Below, piece after piece: positions 44,430 through 44,858 of a stretch of DNA of 44,858 nt. The position numbers were made by a program, and so were the translations under genes. The notes under the pieces were generated by a model. That model saw only the letters and a program-made list of their open reading frames with translations, did no database searches and was not told the DNA's origin. Location of the stretch: positions 1 through 44,858 of the forward strand of contig NZ_JACEHF010000016.1 of assembly GCF_014180685.1 (NCBI RefSeq), given 5' to 3'. Numbering within the stretch: the first letter of the stretch is position 1; every line of letters starts with the position of its first letter. The stretch comes from Nocardioides pelophilus (GTDB lineage Bacteria > Actinomycetota > Actinomycetes > Propionibacteriales > Nocardioidaceae).

Positions 44430-44858
44430 TCACGTCGACGCCTTCTTCGCCACCGCGAAGATCCGGCGGAACGGCAGCACGACGCCGCGGCCGTCGTCGG
44501 GGTAGGCCGCGCGCAGCCGGCGCTTGAACTCCGCCTCGAACCGAGGGCGCAGGTCGTCGGGCAGCGCCTGCAGGGTCGGGCGCGCACCGGTTGCGGACAC
44601 CCAGGCGAACACGGGGTCCTCGCCGTGGAGCACGTGGAGGTACGTCGTCTCCCACGCGTCCACCTCGCAGCCGAGGTCCTGGAGCACGCGGAGGTAGGTG
44701 GCCGCGTCGTACGACGAAGGCACGGCGACGCCACCCCCGGTGGTCGAGGAGGTCGCCCTGGCGACCGTCTCGAGACCCCCGGCGTACGGCTCCTCGGCAC
44801 CCCCGGTGGTCGAGGAGGTCGCCCTGGCGACCGTCTCGAGACCCCCGGCGTACGGCTC
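44430..44858 (-). CDS. tam: Trans-aconitate 2-methyltransferase, C-terminal part, with in-frame repeats
   Basis: Partial: the 5' end lies beyond the window. SSYDAATYLRVLQDLGCEVDAWETTYLHVLHGEDPVFAWV and LRAAYPDDGRGVVLPFRRIFAVAK (in part) match the C-terminus of Tam, which methylates trans-aconitate with SAM. The frame stays open through two family-B repeats (44733-44858), giving two copies of EPYAGGLETVARATSSTTGG-like peptide, so the start at GTG 44723 is not the true one. The 66-nt repeat period is 22 codons. Alternatively the upstream part could be lost, leaving a pseudogene; the neighbouring sequence would tell. Confidence 0.85.
   Translation of the reverse strand, partial: EPYAGGLETVARATSSTTGGAEEPYAGGLETVARATSSTTGGGVAVPSSYDAATYLRVLQDLGCEVDAWETTYLHVLHGEDPVFAWVSATGARPTLQALPDDLRPRFEAEFKRRLRAAYPDDGRGVVLPFRRIFAVAKKAST
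44733..44858. repeat. Two tandem 66-nt units carrying family-B repeats inside tam
   Basis: Units start at 44733 and 44799; each contains GGTCTCGAGACGG (minus strand), stem GGTCGCC-AG-GGCGACC, CTCCTCGACCACC and a spacer encoding EPYA. The second unit runs to the window edge, so more copies may follow. Confidence 0.92.

Overview
This is a high-GC actinobacterial chromosome segment. Gene content and order (nrdJ-nrdR, lexA, a DinG-like helicase, hflX, dapF, miaA, miaB, and a gluABCD-type glutamate transporter) and the dispersed repeats suggest Nocardioides or a close relative in the Propionibacteriales. That assignment is by recognition, not by search. No rRNA, tRNA, integrase, transposase or CRISPR array was found.

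Layout. 1-2520: a hairpin, a DUF2510/PASTA/Excalibur membrane protein, a PPOX-type flavin/F420 protein and an unknown coiled-coil protein. 2620-6674: a divergent pair made of a NERD-domain membrane protein and a large PLD-helicase-DUF3427 protein, which looks like an accessory, possibly defence, locus. 6810-10480: the B12-dependent ribonucleotide reductase nrdJ and its repressor nrdR, with tandem NrdR boxes. 10765-13925: secreted and membrane proteins, including two duplicated DUF6318-like lipoproteins and a PKD protein. 14359-15685: a LysM cell-wall protein divergent from lexA, with three LexA boxes between them. 15856-24671: a secreted zincin-like protein, the DinG-like helicase, an SGNH hydrolase, hflX and a large LuxR-type ATPase regulator. 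24723-29229: an unknown small protein, a HTH-like protein under tandem operators, a VWA protein, an SDR and a membrane GGDEF/EAL protein. 29359-38674: dapF, miaA and miaB interleaved with PPOX, DHFR-like, AraC-DinB, antitoxin-like, Nudix, APH, peptidase S51 and TetR genes. 38711-44858: a secreted PLD-like protein, a small membrane protein, gluABCD, a DUF4442 thioesterase and the 3' part of tam.

The most unusual signal is a superfamily of short palindromic repeats with shared ends (5' GGTYTCG ... CTCRACC, usually followed by ARCGG) and several different cores. They form arrays in gene-free gaps (13925-14239, 15690-15845, 17406-17594, 30898-31118, 32657-32749). They also lie in frame inside genes: twice in nrdJ, at the N-terminus of dapF, in miaB and twice in tam, and one supplies the miaA stop codon. 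Copies differ by paired changes that keep the stems intact. They resemble REP or Rickettsia palindromic elements in behaviour; no mobilising enzyme is visible here.

Many genes appear to be leaderless, with a TANNNT -10 box 6-9 nt before the start codon (at 15856, 19605, 25121, 27039, 30877, 38674, 38711, 40529 and 44276). Several promoters carry candidate operators: NrdR, LexA, a DosR-like box, a DasR-like TGGTCTAG pair, a TTAC-N6-GTAA site and a tandem CCGCA-N5-TGCG site.
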